Shown: in pieces, positions 8,539 to 18,952 of the stretch
Layout: each line of letters starts with the position of its first letter
Numbering within the stretch: position 1 is the stretch's first letter
Origin: Bradyrhizobium algeriense
Lineage (GTDB): Bacteria; Pseudomonadota; Alphaproteobacteria; Rhizobiales; Xanthobacteraceae
Direction: 5' to 3'
DNA: 64,000 bases
NCBI RefSeq assembly: GCF_036924595.1
Contig: NZ_JAZHRV010000001.1
Span: forward strand, 3,658,001-3,722,000
Made by a program: the position numbers and the translations under genes
The notes under the pieces: model-generated
What the model saw: the letters and a program-made list of their open reading frames with translations, nothing else
Database searches by the model: none
What the model was told of the DNA's origin: nothing

Positions 8539-9189
8539 TCACGCCGGTTTCAGGGATTTCAGGGCCCGCGTGCACATGGCGGTTATGCCGGCCCAGTTGC
8601 CGGACCGGATATCGGCGGCCGGGCAGAGCCAGGAACCACCCACCGCCACCACATTCGGCTCGGCCAGCCAGGACGCTGCATTGGCTTCCCCGATGCCGCC
8701 GGTCGGGCAGACCCTGATATTCGGAAACGGCCCGGCCAGCGCCCGAAGTGCCTTGATACCGCCGGCCTGCTCGGCGGGAAAGAATTTCACGAGATCGAAG
8801 CCGGACGCCAGCGCCTGCATCAGCTCGGAGGCGGTCGCGATCCCCGGCGCGAACGGCAGGTCGCTTGCGGCGGCGGCCTTCAAGAGCTCAGGCGTCGCGC
8901 CGGGGCTGATGCCGAATTTGGCGCCGAGCGCCCTCGCCCTCGCCAGATCGTCGGCGTTCAGGATCGTGCCGATGCCGACAATGGCTTCCGGCACCTCCGC
9001 GATCATGGCCTTGGCGGCCTCGACAGCCACCGTCGTCCGCAGGGTGACTTCCAGCACGCGCACACCACCTGCAACCAGCGCGCGGGCCAGCGGCACGGCA
9101 TCTTCCAGCCGTTCGATGGTGAGGACGGGGATCACCGTGGCGGACTTGAAGATGGCGGCGAGTTGTTCCTGCCTGGTGGCTGCGGTCAT
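8539..9189 (-). CDS. eda: KDPG aldolase (2-keto-3-deoxy-6-phosphogluconate/-galactonate aldolase)
   Basis: 216-aa class I aldolase of the Eda family. The Schiff-base lysine is K135 in DLVKFFPAE, the proton-transfer glutamate E47 in VLEVTLRT, and the phosphate site is CPTGGIG. It cleaves a 2-keto-3-deoxy-6-phospho-sugar acid to pyruvate and glyceraldehyde 3-phosphate in the cytoplasm. The start at 9189 overlaps the KDG kinase stop by ATGA, so the two steps are translationally coupled. In-frame codons upstream to 9273 lie inside the kinase gene. Last gene of the sugar-acid operon. Confidence 0.92.
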   Translation of the reverse strand: MTAATRQEQLAAIFKSATVIPVLTIERLEDAVPLARALVAGGVRVLEVTLRTTVAVEAAKAMIAEVPEAIVGIGTILNADDLARARALGAKFGISPGATPELLKAAAASDLPFAPGIATASELMQALASGFDLVKFFPAEQAGGIKALRALAGPFPNIRVCPTGGIGEANAASWLAEPNVVAVGGSWLCPAADIRSGNWAGITAMCTRALKSLKPA

Positions 9190-10142
9190 GGCGGTGCCTT
9201 GCGAGAATTGACGTGGTTCGAGACGAGGCCGGACGGCATCGCCGCGCGCGGGATGATCGCCCCGGGGTGACATACCACAACGCCGGCCAGACGATGCCCC
9301 GCCCGCGCGGCTTCTAGCGGATCCGCGCCCACGAGGCGCGCGGCCACGTAGGCGGCAGCGAAGCTGTCGCCGGCTGCCGTGGTATCGACGACCGGCGCCT
9401 CCACCGGCCTGGCCTTGATCGGATAAGAAACGCCTCCCAGACGCAGGATGCTCGCCGGCTCAGAAAGCTTCAACACCACCTCGGCGCCTGGAACCCGCGC
9501 CAGCAAGGCTTCGTTGGTTACGTCCGGATAGAGCGGCAGCAGATCGTCGGTGGAAGCCAGCACGATATCGGCCGTGGCGAAGGCCTCCCGAAAAACGGCG
9601 CGCGCAACGTCGAGATCGGGCCAGCCACGGGCACGGAAGTTGGTATCGAAAGCGAAACGTGCGCCATTTTCGCGCGCCCGTCTCAGCGCCTCGAACAGAC
9701 GCGCCCTTCCCTCCGCGCCATACAGTGAGAGTGTGATCGCCGAGAGATAGACCACGTCATAGCCAGCGAGCGCATCGAGGATCTCCGGCGTCTCCGGCAA
9801 ATCCATCAGGCTGCGCGCCGCCGCGCTGTCGCGCCAGTGGAAGAACCGCCGCTCACCCTTGGCGTCGGTCTGGATCATGTAGAGACCCGGAAGCTTGCCC
9901 GGCAGCCGCACTACCCGCCTGGTCCCGATCCCCTCCGCCGCCCAGCCGGCGACCATTTCCTCGCTAAGGCTGTCGTCGCCAAGTGCGGTGATGTAATCGG
10001 CGCCGACGCCGAGCCGGGCGAGATAGACGGCGGTATTGAGCGTGTCGCCGCCATAGCCGCGCGAGAACAGGCCGCCGTCCGCCTGCTTCAACTCGACCAT
10101 GCACTCGCCGATGCAGGCTACCTTGCTCATGACCGCATCCAT
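9186..10142 (-). CDS. kdgK: 2-keto-3-deoxygluconate kinase (PfkB family)
   Basis: 318-aa ribokinase-family sugar kinase. The N-terminal sugar-binding segment is SRGYGGDTLNTAVYLARLG, and the C-terminal DTTAAGDSFAAAYVA carries the anion hole and catalytic Asp. It phosphorylates a 2-keto-3-deoxy-aldonate, giving the substrate of the adjoining aldolase. Two starts are possible, ATG at 10142 and ATG at 10130; neither has an ideally spaced ribosome site, and the GAGGTGA upstream includes the stop of the preceding gene. Tight spacing on both sides places it in the ABC-transporter operon. Confidence 0.9.
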   Translation of the reverse strand: MDAVMSKVACIGECMVELKQADGGLFSRGYGGDTLNTAVYLARLGVGADYITALGDDSLSEEMVAGWAAEGIGTRRVVRLPGKLPGLYMIQTDAKGERRFFHWRDSAAARSLMDLPETPEILDALAGYDVVYLSAITLSLYGAEGRARLFEALRRARENGARFAFDTNFRARGWPDLDVARAVFREAFATADIVLASTDDLLPLYPDVTNEALLARVPGAEVVLKLSEPASILRLGGVSYPIKARPVEAPVVDTTAAGDSFAAAYVAARLVGADPLEAARAGHRLAGVVVCHPGAIIPRAAMPSGLVSNHVNSRKAPP

Positions 10143-10163
10143 GCGAATGAGCGCGAGATCACC

Positions 10164-11150
10164 TCACACCGCGAATTTGCCGCCGAGTTCATCCTCGATG
10201 TGGATCCGGATGATGTCGTCAAACGTCTTCTCGGCGGTGGTGAAGCCGAGCTTGAGCGCGCGGTCGGCGACGAAGTCGCGCGGCCAGCCAGAGACGATGC
10301 CGATGATGGTCGGATCGGGTACCCGCTTGATGCGCGCGGTGACGTTCTTACCGGCGACGCGATCCAGTGCTGCGATCTGTTCGCCGACGGTCACCGACAT
10401 GCCGGGCATGCTCAGGTTACGCCGCGGCCCCATCGCATCGAGGTCCATGGTGCCGGCGTGGACCAGAAAGCCGACCGCCGATTTCGGCGAGGCGTGCCAG
10501 TGCCGCACGTCCTCGGAGACCGGCAGCACGGCCTCCTCGCCCGCCAGCGGCTCGCGGATGATGTTGGAGAAGAAGCCGGAAGCGGCCTTGTTCGGCTTGC
10601 CCGGCCGCACGCAGATCGTGGGCAGTCGGATCGAGATGCCGTCGAGCAGGCCCTTGCGGGTGTAGTCGTTGATCAGGAGTTCGCAGATCGACTTTTGCGT
10701 GCCGTAGCTCGTCAGCGGCGTATGGAAGAATTCGTCACCGATCTTTTCCGGGAACGGCGCGCCGAACACCGCGATCGAGGACGTGAACACCAGCCGCGGC
10801 TTGTAGCCGCCGCCGGCGTGGCGGATGGCGTCGATCAGATAGCGCGTGCCGTCAAGATTGATCCGGTAGCCCTTGTCGAATTCCGCTTCGGCTTCGCCGG
10901 AGACGATCGCGGCGAGATGAAAGATCACATCGGGCCGATCGGCGATCAGCGGTTCCGCCGCGCCGGGATCGGCAAAATCGGAAGCGACGACTTGAATCGG
11001 GATCGAGGCGTTGGCGGGCTTGGCGGGCGCCACCACGTCCTGCAACGTCATGCGGGTGATGTCGTGCGTGCCGAGGCGGCCGTCACGCAGCAGCCGCTCG
11101 GTCAGCTTGCGGCCCACCATGCCGGCGGCACCAAGAATTAGAATGTGCAA
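10164..11150 (-). CDS. denD: NAD-dependent sugar-acid dehydrogenase, DenD-like (D-erythronate dehydrogenase family)
   Basis: 328-aa extended short-chain dehydrogenase: Rossmann motif GAAGMVGRKL (residues 7-16), then FHLAAIVSG, the active-site YGTQK (Tyr/Lys) and a SIRLPTICVRPG segment. The family acts on the C3 hydroxyl of acids such as D-erythronate. The start is a TTG codon (11148-11150), with AGGAGACGGG upstream and the dinucleotide-binding strand beginning at once. The usual D-erythronate partner genes (otnC, otnI, otnK) are not present here; the neighbours are KDG kinase and KDPG aldolase. The true substrate may therefore be another sugar acid. Confidence 0.78.
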   Translation of the reverse strand: MHILILGAAGMVGRKLTERLLRDGRLGTHDITRMTLQDVVAPAKPANASIPIQVVASDFADPGAAEPLIADRPDVIFHLAAIVSGEAEAEFDKGYRINLDGTRYLIDAIRHAGGGYKPRLVFTSSIAVFGAPFPEKIGDEFFHTPLTSYGTQKSICELLINDYTRKGLLDGISIRLPTICVRPGKPNKAASGFFSNIIREPLAGEEAVLPVSEDVRHWHASPKSAVGFLVHAGTMDLDAMGPRRNLSMPGMSVTVGEQIAALDRVAGKNVTARIKRVPDPTIIGIVSGWPRDFVADRALKLGFTTAEKTFDDIIRIHIEDELGGKFAV

Positions 11151-11198
11151 GACCCGTCTCCTTTTTGAACCCTGTTATCAGATACGGGCCTCAAGCGC

Positions 11199-12134
11199 TC
11201 ACTCTTTCACGGCTCCCGTCATGGCCGACACATAATGCTCGACGAAGAACGCGTAAAGGATGACCAGCGGCAGCGAGCCGGCCAGCGCGCCCGCCATCAG
11301 CGAGCCCCATCGATAGATATCACCGTCGACGAATTCGTTGACGATCGCGACCGGCACCGTCTTGTTGGAGGTCGATTGCAGGAAGGTGAGCGCATAGATG
11401 AACTCGTTCCAGCACAGCGTGAAGCAGAAGATGAACGCCGAAATCAGGCCGGGGATCGCCAGCGGCAGCACGATCTTGATCAGGATCTGCCAGCGGCTGG
11501 CGCCGTCGATCAGCGCGCATTCTTCCAGCTCGAACGGGATGGTCTTGAAGTAACCCATCAACAGCCAGGTCGAGAACGGGATCAGGATGGTCGGATAAGT
11601 CAGGATCAGCGCCATCGGCGAGTCGAACAGCCCATACTGGAACACGACGGTGGCGAGCGGAATAAACAGGATCGACGGCGGCACCAGATAGGCCAGGAAG
11701 ATCAGACCGCCGACCAGATTGGCGCCCTTGTAGCGCAGGCGCACGATGGCATAGGCCGCAAGCACGCTGGCGATAATCGAGAGGATGGTGGCGCAAACCG
11801 CGACATACATCGTGTTCCAGAGCCACATCGGATAGTGGCTTTCGAACAGGAGCTTGTAAAAGTGCTTGAGGGTCGGATTCCAGGTCCAGAACGGGTTGAA
11901 CTTGTCGAGGTCGAGCAGTTGCTCGTCCGGTTTGATCGCCGTCAGCCCCATCCAGTAGAACGGGAACAGCAGGACGATCACGATAATCGACAGCGGCAGA
12001 TAGAGCGTCACCAGCCGGCGCGGCACCGACTGCAAATAGCTCATGCCCTCGCTGTGGTCGTCCATCGCAACTGTCGGCGCCGAGCTATGCAGCACGGCCT
12101 TGAGATCGATCCGCGAGGTGGGGAGATCAGTCAT
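11199..12134 (-). CDS. Carbohydrate ABC transporter permease (MalG type)
   Basis: 311-aa inner-membrane permease with about six transmembrane helices and the cytoplasmic EAA loop in the form LEECALIDGASRWQILIKIVLPLAIPG (loop seen near residues 200-227), which docks on the ATPase. The first helix begins near residue 38 after a polar start. A good AAGGAG precedes the ATG at 12134. It overlaps the partner permease gene by 8 bases. Together with the partner permease, the binding protein and the ATPase it forms a complete CUT1-type sugar importer; I infer a sugar acid as ligand from the enzymes downstream. Confidence 0.92.
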   Translation of the reverse strand: MTDLPTSRIDLKAVLHSSAPTVAMDDHSEGMSYLQSVPRRLVTLYLPLSIIVIVLLFPFYWMGLTAIKPDEQLLDLDKFNPFWTWNPTLKHFYKLLFESHYPMWLWNTMYVAVCATILSIIASVLAAYAIVRLRYKGANLVGGLIFLAYLVPPSILFIPLATVVFQYGLFDSPMALILTYPTILIPFSTWLLMGYFKTIPFELEECALIDGASRWQILIKIVLPLAIPGLISAFIFCFTLCWNEFIYALTFLQSTSNKTVPVAIVNEFVDGDIYRWGSLMAGALAGSLPLVILYAFFVEHYVSAMTGAVKE

Positions 12135-13086
12135 TGCTTTCTCCTTGCTGCCACTTGCGGCGTTGCAGCCCGAACCAGGAGACCATGATCGCGGCGAGCA
12201 GGAACGGGATCATTGCGCTCGAGATCGCCGCTCCCTCGCCCAACTGACCGGCGATGATCGCGCGCTGGTACGACAAGGTCGCCATCAGATGGGTGGCATT
12301 GACCGGGCCGCCCCGCGTCATCGCCCAGATCAGCTGGAAGTCGGTGAAGGTGAACAGCACCGAGAAGGTCATCACGACAGCGATGATCGGAGTCAGCAGC
12401 GGATAGGTGATGAACCGGAATCGTTGCCAGCTGGTCGCGCCATCGAGGATCGCCGCCTCGTAAAGCGATGGCGACACCGTCTGCAGGCCCGCCAGCAGCG
12501 TGATCGCGACAAAGGGAACGCCGCGCCAGATATTGGCGAAGATCACGCAGATCCGGGCCCAGGTGGTATCGCCGAGAAAATTGATGTTCTGCGTGATCAG
12601 GCCCATCTGCTTCAAGGACCACGAGATGATCGAGAATTGCGAATCGAATATCCACCAGAACGCCAGCGCCGACAGCACGGTCGGTACGATGAAGGGGATC
12701 AGCACCAGCGCGCGCAGCATCGCCTTGAATGGCATGTTCTCGTTTAGCAGCAGCGCCAGATAGAGTCCGATGCCGAATTTGATGGCGCTTGCGACGAACG
12801 TGTACAAAAGCGTGTTGAACACCGACAGCCAGAAGATGGCGTCATCCCACAGCCACTCGTAGTTTTCGGTCCCGACATATGCCCCGACGCGACCGATGCG
12901 GGTGTCGGTGAACGAAAGCCAGATGCCGAGGCCCAGCGGATAGGCCAGGAAGAAGATCAGGAACGCCAGCGCCGGCACCATGAACCAGAAGCCCAGCCAG
13001 TTGCGGTTGTGCTTGAGCTGGTCCCACGCGTTGGCCTCGCGGATCTCCGTCTTGGCGCGTCGTGGCGCGATTGCGATGTCAGCCAT
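12127..13086 (-). CDS. Carbohydrate ABC transporter permease (MalF type)
   Basis: 319-aa permease, about six transmembrane helices, with an EAA loop around YEAAILDGATSWQRFRFITY. The chosen ATG at 13086 gives MADIAIAPRRAKTEIREA and then the first helix; a longer frame from 13137 extends into the intergenic gap without need. The gene follows the binding-protein gene by about 66 bases and overlaps the MalG-type gene by 8 bases. It is one of the two membrane subunits of the sugar importer. Confidence 0.92.
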   Translation of the reverse strand: MADIAIAPRRAKTEIREANAWDQLKHNRNWLGFWFMVPALAFLIFFLAYPLGLGIWLSFTDTRIGRVGAYVGTENYEWLWDDAIFWLSVFNTLLYTFVASAIKFGIGLYLALLLNENMPFKAMLRALVLIPFIVPTVLSALAFWWIFDSQFSIISWSLKQMGLITQNINFLGDTTWARICVIFANIWRGVPFVAITLLAGLQTVSPSLYEAAILDGATSWQRFRFITYPLLTPIIAVVMTFSVLFTFTDFQLIWAMTRGGPVNATHLMATLSYQRAIIAGQLGEGAAISSAMIPFLLAAIMVSWFGLQRRKWQQGESND

Positions 13087-13152
13087 GGGCGATGTCCCGA
13101 TTGAAAATGAATGGAGCGGACGGCGGTCACCCGCCATCCGCTCCAGTTCTTA

Positions 13153-14472
13153 TTAGCGATAGATGCGCTTCAACTGACGCTCGGTTTCCGCGATCGCCGT
13201 CTTGGCATCCTTGGCGCCGGTGGCGTAGTTGGCGAACATGTCGACCACCAGGAAGTCGGCGATCGCGGTTGCCGCCTTCTCGCCTGGCGTACCGATGCCG
13301 GACGCAGGCAACGCGCGCTTGCTGGCTTGGCTGAACACCTGGTTCTTCGGATCCGCGGTCCAGACCGGCGAGTTATCGTAGGCATTGAGCGTGTGGGTAA
13401 GATACCCGCGCGCGCCCATCAGCCACTTGTCGTAATTTTCCTTCTCGAGCATGAAGGCGATGAAGGCCTTCGCGGCGTTCGGATATTTGGTGAACTTGAA
13501 CGCCAGGATCGGAACGCAGAGCTGCAGTTCGGTCGGCTTCCCGATCGGGCCGACCGGCCACAGCGCATGATACGTGTCTTCGGTGAGTTCCTTCTTGGTC
13601 GGATCGTCCTTGGCCGCGACATAGATCGAGATGCCGTTGGCGGTGCAATGCAGTTCGCCCGACAGAAACGCCTTGTTGTTCGACGAATCGTTCCACGACG
13701 CGACGCCGGGAATGAAGGTCTCGGACAGTGCTTTGCAGTATTCGAGCGCCTTTACCGTCTCGGGCGAGTTGATGATGACCTTGTTGTCCTTGTCGACGGT
13801 GTAGGCTCCATGGCCCCACAGGATCCAGTGCAGCCAGGCGTTGGCGTCGCCCGAGGCGTGGCCCAGCGGGAAACCGGCCGGCGTGTTGTTCTTCTTCAGC
13901 GCCTTGCACATTTCGAGGAAGCCCGGGAAGTCCTTCGGGAAATCCTTGAAACCGGCTTTTTCCACCGACGATTTGCGGTAGGTCATGTAGCCGCCGATGG
14001 TCGCCACCGGGATACCGAGCCAGTTGTTGCCCTGCTTGCAGGTGACCGCCGCAGCTTCGGTCCAGCCGCCGTATTTCTTGCCGAGATAGTCGGCGACATC
14101 GTTCAGCTGCAGCACCTGCGCCGGGAACAGTTGCGGCAGCGTGTGCAGGCCCCAGGCAAGGTCGAGACCCGAGCCGGTGTTGGCGGCAACGGAGGCCTTC
14201 GGCTGCACGTCCTCGAACGACTCCGAGAACACGTTCATTTCGGTGCCGGTCGCGGTCTTGAACGCGGCGACCATGGCGTTGAACGCGTCGTCCTCCGCCG
14301 GCACGAAGCGCTTCCAGCGCATCACAGTGAGCTTGGCGCCGGGCTCTGCCTTCCAGGGCGAGGCTTGCGCCCACGCCTTCGCAAAATCGAGCAATGCCGG
14401 TCCGGTCAGCGCGCCGGCCGCCGCCAGCGCGGTGCCGCCCTGAAGCAGAGAGCGGCGGGTAAAATCCTGCAT
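13153..14472 (-). CDS. Sugar ABC transporter substrate-binding protein (family 1), Tat-exported
   Basis: 439-aa periplasmic binding protein. The N-terminus carries a twin-arginine signal (FTRRSLLQGG, residues 4-13), a hydrophobic stretch and a likely cleavage after AWAQA near residue 37, implying folded export through Tat. The mature part has the family-1 sugar-binding layout with GFKDFPKDFPGFLEMCKAL in the hinge region and an aromatic-rich centre. GGGAGG precedes the ATG. It sits directly after the ATPase gene and before the permeases, so it should set the specificity of the importer. Confidence 0.92.
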   Translation of the reverse strand: MQDFTRRSLLQGGTALAAAGALTGPALLDFAKAWAQASPWKAEPGAKLTVMRWKRFVPAEDDAFNAMVAAFKTATGTEMNVFSESFEDVQPKASVAANTGSGLDLAWGLHTLPQLFPAQVLQLNDVADYLGKKYGGWTEAAAVTCKQGNNWLGIPVATIGGYMTYRKSSVEKAGFKDFPKDFPGFLEMCKALKKNNTPAGFPLGHASGDANAWLHWILWGHGAYTVDKDNKVIINSPETVKALEYCKALSETFIPGVASWNDSSNNKAFLSGELHCTANGISIYVAAKDDPTKKELTEDTYHALWPVGPIGKPTELQLCVPILAFKFTKYPNAAKAFIAFMLEKENYDKWLMGARGYLTHTLNAYDNSPVWTADPKNQVFSQASKRALPASGIGTPGEKAATAIADFLVVDMFANYATGAKDAKTAIAETERQLKRIYR

Positions 14473-14512
14473 GGTCCATCCTCCCGTTGATTTATAATTT
14501 TGACTTTTATTT

Positions 14513-15580
<1,068 letters not shown>

Positions 15581-15715
15581 CGAACTCTCTCCCTCATGTT
15601 CTGTTTTCTGGCGCCACAGGTTGGCGGCGGCGCCATGCTGTCTTTTCGACTCTAATGCCGGAAGCCGAATTAAACGGGCATCATCATCCGCAGTTTGGCG
15701 GTTTTTAGCAATCCG

Positions 15716-15732
15716 ATGGTAGCGCTGTCAAT
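15716..15732. promoter_or_regulatory. LacI-family operator candidate, copy 1
   Basis: ATGGTAGCGCTGTCAAT has the central GCGC and imperfect dyad typical of LacI/GntR-type sites. It lies between the divergent ATPase gene and lacI-type gene. The core TGGTAGCGCT recurs exactly at 16842-16851, before the dehydratase gene. It probably controls the importer operon and perhaps the regulator itself. Confidence 0.65.
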
Positions 15733-15772
15733 AATTGTTCAAACGTCCAATCTGATGTGATATGAGCGCAAG

Positions 15773-16804
15773 ATGGGACGAAAACAGACAAAGTCTGGTA
15801 AAATCCGCCTCACCGAGGTCGCCAAGCTCGCTGGCGTCAGCCCAATCACGGCATCGCGTTTTTTCAGGAATCCAGAAGCGCTGTCATTAAGCAAGCGGGA
15901 ACGCGTCGATAGCGCCGTGAAGGAACTGGGTTACGTGCCCAATCTCGCCGCGCGTGCGCTGGCCTCGCACCGCACCGAAGTCATCGGCGTCGTCATCCCT
16001 TCCCTCACCAACAACGTGTTCGCCGACGTATTGCGCGGCATCTACGATTCTTCCGAAGGCAGCCGCTACACCATCCAGCTCGCCAATACCCGCTACAGCA
16101 TTCTGCAGGAGGAAAAGCTGCTGCGCCTGTTCCGGGCGCAGAAGCCCGCGGGATTGATCGTCACCGGCATCAACCAGACTGCGGAATCGCGCACGATCCT
16201 GGAGTCCATGAATTGCCCGGTCACGCAGATCATGGAGATCGGCGACAGTCCTGTGGACATGATGGTCGGCTTCTCGCATTACGACGCGGCTTTTGCGGCA
16301 ATTTCGCACATGCTCGAGCAAGGATACCGCCGTATCGGATTTCTCGGCGCGCGAATGGACCCTCGCGTGCAGCGGCGGTTCGAAGGGTATCGTGATGCCA
16401 TGAAGGGGGCCTCGCTGTTCGATCCGAACCTCATCGTCACCACGTCGGTACCAACCACCGTCACGCTCGGCGGAACTTTGTTCGCCGATCTCCTTGCCCG
16501 GACGTCCGACATCGACGCGGTCTTCTGCGTCAACGACGACCTCGCGCTCGGCGTCCTGTTCGAATGCCGGCGCCGGCAAATGTCGGTTCCCGGCGATTTG
16601 GCCATTGTCGGCTTCAACGATCTGGAATTCACGGCGTCTGCGGTCCCCTCGCTTACCAGCGTGCGCACCAACCGCTACGAAATGGGCCGGCACGCCGTCA
16701 CGATGGTAATCGACGCGATCGAGGGCCGTCGCCCGCGGGAGCCGGTTATCGACCTTGGTTTTCAATTGATGGTCCGCGAGAGTTCGACACCGCAAAGTGC
16801 TTGA
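15773..16804 (+). CDS. LacI-family transcriptional regulator (GntR-like)
   Basis: 343-aa repressor. The N-terminal helix-turn-helix reads RLTEVAKLAGVSPITASRFF (residues 12-31), followed by the hinge helix YVPNLAARALAS, then a periplasmic-binding-protein-like effector domain starting VIGVVIPSLTNNVFADVL and containing CVNDDLALGVL and GFNDLEF. Its HTH resembles GntR-type members that respond to gluconate-like acids. It is transcribed away from the importer operon and toward the dehydratase, with near-identical operator candidates on both sides, so it probably controls the whole sugar-acid regulon. Confidence 0.92.
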   Translation: MGRKQTKSGKIRLTEVAKLAGVSPITASRFFRNPEALSLSKRERVDSAVKELGYVPNLAARALASHRTEVIGVVIPSLTNNVFADVLRGIYDSSEGSRYTIQLANTRYSILQEEKLLRLFRAQKPAGLIVTGINQTAESRTILESMNCPVTQIMEIGDSPVDMMVGFSHYDAAFAAISHMLEQGYRRIGFLGARMDPRVQRRFEGYRDAMKGASLFDPNLIVTTSVPTTVTLGGTLFADLLARTSDIDAVFCVNDDLALGVLFECRRRQMSVPGDLAIVGFNDLEFTASAVPSLTSVRTNRYEMGRHAVTMVIDAIEGRRPREPVIDLGFQLMVRESSTPQSA

Positions 16805-16840
16805 TCGCCGTCTCCGGCGTGGGTCGAGCGCAAACAGAAA

Positions 16841-16857
16841 ATGGTAGCGCTATCTTT
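16841..16857. promoter_or_regulatory. LacI-family operator candidate, copy 2
   Basis: ATGGTAGCGCTATCTTT shares ATGGTAGCGCT with the site at 15716-15726. It lies about 130 bases before the dehydratase start, suitable for repression of the dehydratase-SDR operon by the adjacent LacI-family protein. Confidence 0.65.
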
Positions 16858-16985
16858 TGGACCGAACTAGGATCGGGTGGCTCAGGCGGGAGAAGGCATG
16901 CGCGTTGCAGCGGATGAAATTCTTGGCATGGTGCATCGCTGCCGTGACTTAAGCCGTCCACGAGTTTGCAGTGCGGGAGGAACCA

Positions 16986-18806
16986 GTGAAAAGCAAAGAC
17001 GACAAAACTGCCACCAATGGCAAAGGCCGGAGGCTACGTTCCCTCGAATGGTTCGACAATCCGCATAATCCGGGCATGACCGCGCTCTATCTCGAGCGGT
17101 ACCTGAACTACGGCCTGACCCGAGAGGAATTGCAATCCGGCAAGCCGATCATCGGCATCGCTCAGACCGGCAACGACCTGTCGCCATGCAATCGGCATCA
17201 TCTCGAACTAGCGCACCGGGTACGCGAAGGCATTCGCGCCGCCGGCGGCATCGCGATGGAATTCCCGATGCATCCGATCCAGGAAACCGGAAAGCGCCCG
17301 ACCGCGGCGCTCGACCGCAACCTCGCCTATCTCGGCCTGGTTGAAATCCTGTTCGGCTATCCGCTCGATGGCGTTGTACTGACCACCGGTTGCGACAAGA
17401 CGACGCCGGCCTGCCTGATGGCAGCGGCGACTGTCAATCTGCCCGCGATCGTGCTTTCCGGTGGACCGATGCTGAACGGCTGGTTCAACGGTGAGCGCAC
17501 CGGATCCGGCACCATCGTCTGGAAGCAACGCGAACGGCTCGCCGCCGGCGAGATCGACTACAACGAGTTCATCGAAATCGTGGCGTCCTCGGCCCCCTCG
17601 GTCGGCCACTGCAACACGATGGGCACCGCCTCGACCATGAACTCGCTCGCCGAAGCGCTCGGCATGTCGCTGCCGGGCTGCGCGGCGATCCCCGCGCCCT
17701 ATCGCGAGCGCGGCCAGATCGCCTATGAGACGGGAAAACGGATCGTCGAAATGGTCTGGGAGGATCTCAAACCCTCCGACATCCTGACGCGCAAGGCGTT
17801 CGAGAACTGCATCGTGGTGAATTCGGCGATCGGCGGTTCGACCAATGCTCCGATCCACATCAACGCGCTGGCGCGGCACATCGGCGTCGAGCTCTCGATC
17901 GACGACTGGCAGAAGCACGGCCACGACATCCCGCTCTTGGTGAACATGCAGCCGGCCGGCTTCTATCTCGGCGAGGAATATCATCGCGCCGGCGGCGTGC
18001 CGGCGGTGGTGCGCGAATTGATGGCGCACAAGCGCATCCATGAAGACGCGGTGACGGTCAACGGCCGCACCATGGGCGAGAACTGCCGCGAGGCGGCCAA
18101 GCCCGATGGCGACGTGATCTGGAGCTATGACAAGCCGCTGGTGAAGGACGCCGGCTTCCTGGTGTTGCGCGGCAATCTGTTCGATTCCGCGATCATGAAG
18201 ACCAGCGTGATCTCGAAGGAATTCCGCGACCGCTATTTGATCAATCCCAAAGACCCGAATGCATTCGAAGGCCGCGCCATCGTGTTCGAGGGGCCTGAGG
18301 ATTATCACGACCGGATCGACGATCCCTCGCTCAACATCGACGAGCACTGCGTGCTGTTCATCCGCGGCGCCGGGCCGATCGGCTATCCCGGCGGCGCCGA
18401 GGTGGTGAACATGCAGCCGCCGGCGGCGCTGATCAAACGCGGTATCCTCTCGCTGCCGTGCATCGGCGACGGAAGGCAGTCCGGCACTTCGGGTTCACCG
18501 TCGATCCTCAACGCTTCGCCGGAGGCTGCCGCCGATGGCGGGCTCGCGATCTTGCGGACCGGCGACAAGGTTCGCATCGACCTCAATAAGGGCGACGCCA
18601 ACATCCTGATCACGAGCGATGAATTGAAGAAACGTCGCGCCGAGCTGAAGGACAAGGGCGGCTTCCCCTACCCAGCCAACCAGACGCCGTGGCAGGAGGT
18701 GTATCGCTCGACCGTCGGCCAGCAGGCCACCGGCGCCTGCATGGAGCTCGCCACGCGCTATCAAAATATTGCGGGCACGGTCGGCGTGGCGCGGGATAAT
18801 CATTAG
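16986..18806 (+). CDS. xylD: IlvD/Edd-family sugar-acid dehydratase, D-xylonate-dehydratase-like
   Basis: 606-aa iron-sulfur dehydratase. Three cluster-ligand cysteines are visible: C68 in SPCNRHH, C136 in [10 protein letters not shown] and C209 in GHCNTMGTA. The opening [19 protein letters not shown] and the overall length closely match the Caulobacter-type xylonate dehydratase branch as I remember it, but gluconate, arabinonate and other acids are used by relatives. It removes water from an aldonate to give a 2-keto-3-deoxy acid, which the KDG kinase of the divergent operon can take. The start is a GTG at 16986, five bases after GGAGG; an upstream in-frame GTG at 16971 is less well placed. 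It is followed by two SDR genes. Confidence 0.88.
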   Translation: MKSKDDKTATNGKGRRLRSLEWFDNPHNPGMTALYLERYLNYGLTREELQSGKPIIGIAQTGNDLSPCNRHHLELAHRVREGIRAAGGIAMEFPMHPIQETGKRPTAALDRNLAYLGLVEILFGYPLDGVVLTTGCDKTTPACLMAAATVNLPAIVLSGGPMLNGWFNGERTGSGTIVWKQRERLAAGEIDYNEFIEIVASSAPSVGHCNTMGTASTMNSLAEALGMSLPGCAAIPAPYRERGQIAYETGKRIVEMVWEDLKPSDILTRKAFENCIVVNSAIGGSTNAPIHINALARHIGVELSIDDWQKHGHDIPLLVNMQPAGFYLGEEYHRAGGVPAVVRELMAHKRIHEDAVTVNGRTMGENCREAAKPDGDVIWSYDKPLVKDAGFLVLRGNLFDSAIMKTSVISKEFRDRYLINPKDPNAFEGRAIVFEGPEDYHDRIDDPSLNIDEHCVLFIRGAGPIGYPGGAEVVNMQPPAALIKRGILSLPCIGDGRQSGTSGSPSILNASPEAAADGGLAILRTGDKVRIDLNKGDANILITSDELKKRRAELKDKGGFPYPANQTPWQEVYRSTVGQQATGACMELATRYQNIAGTVGVARDNH

Positions 18807-18815
18807 CTGATCGCC

Positions 18816-18930
18816 GTCATTGCGAGCGCAGCGACTTGTCCGCCGTAGCTCAACGAACGAAGGCGGAAGCAATCCACCTCTCCACGCGGGGATAGATGGA
18901 TTGCTTCGTCGCTTCGCTCCTCGCAATGAC
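18816..18930. repeat. GTCATTGCGAG dispersed palindromic repeat, copy 1
   Basis: Perfect 11-bp ends: GTCATTGCGAG at 18816-18826 and CTCGCAATGAC at 18920-18930. Inner arms AGCAATCCA and TGGATTGCT add a second stem. A related copy lies at 34847-34991. It occupies most of the gap between the dehydratase and the first SDR gene. Confidence 0.85.
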
Positions 18931-18952
18931 CAAAGGATAAGGAGAAGAAAAA

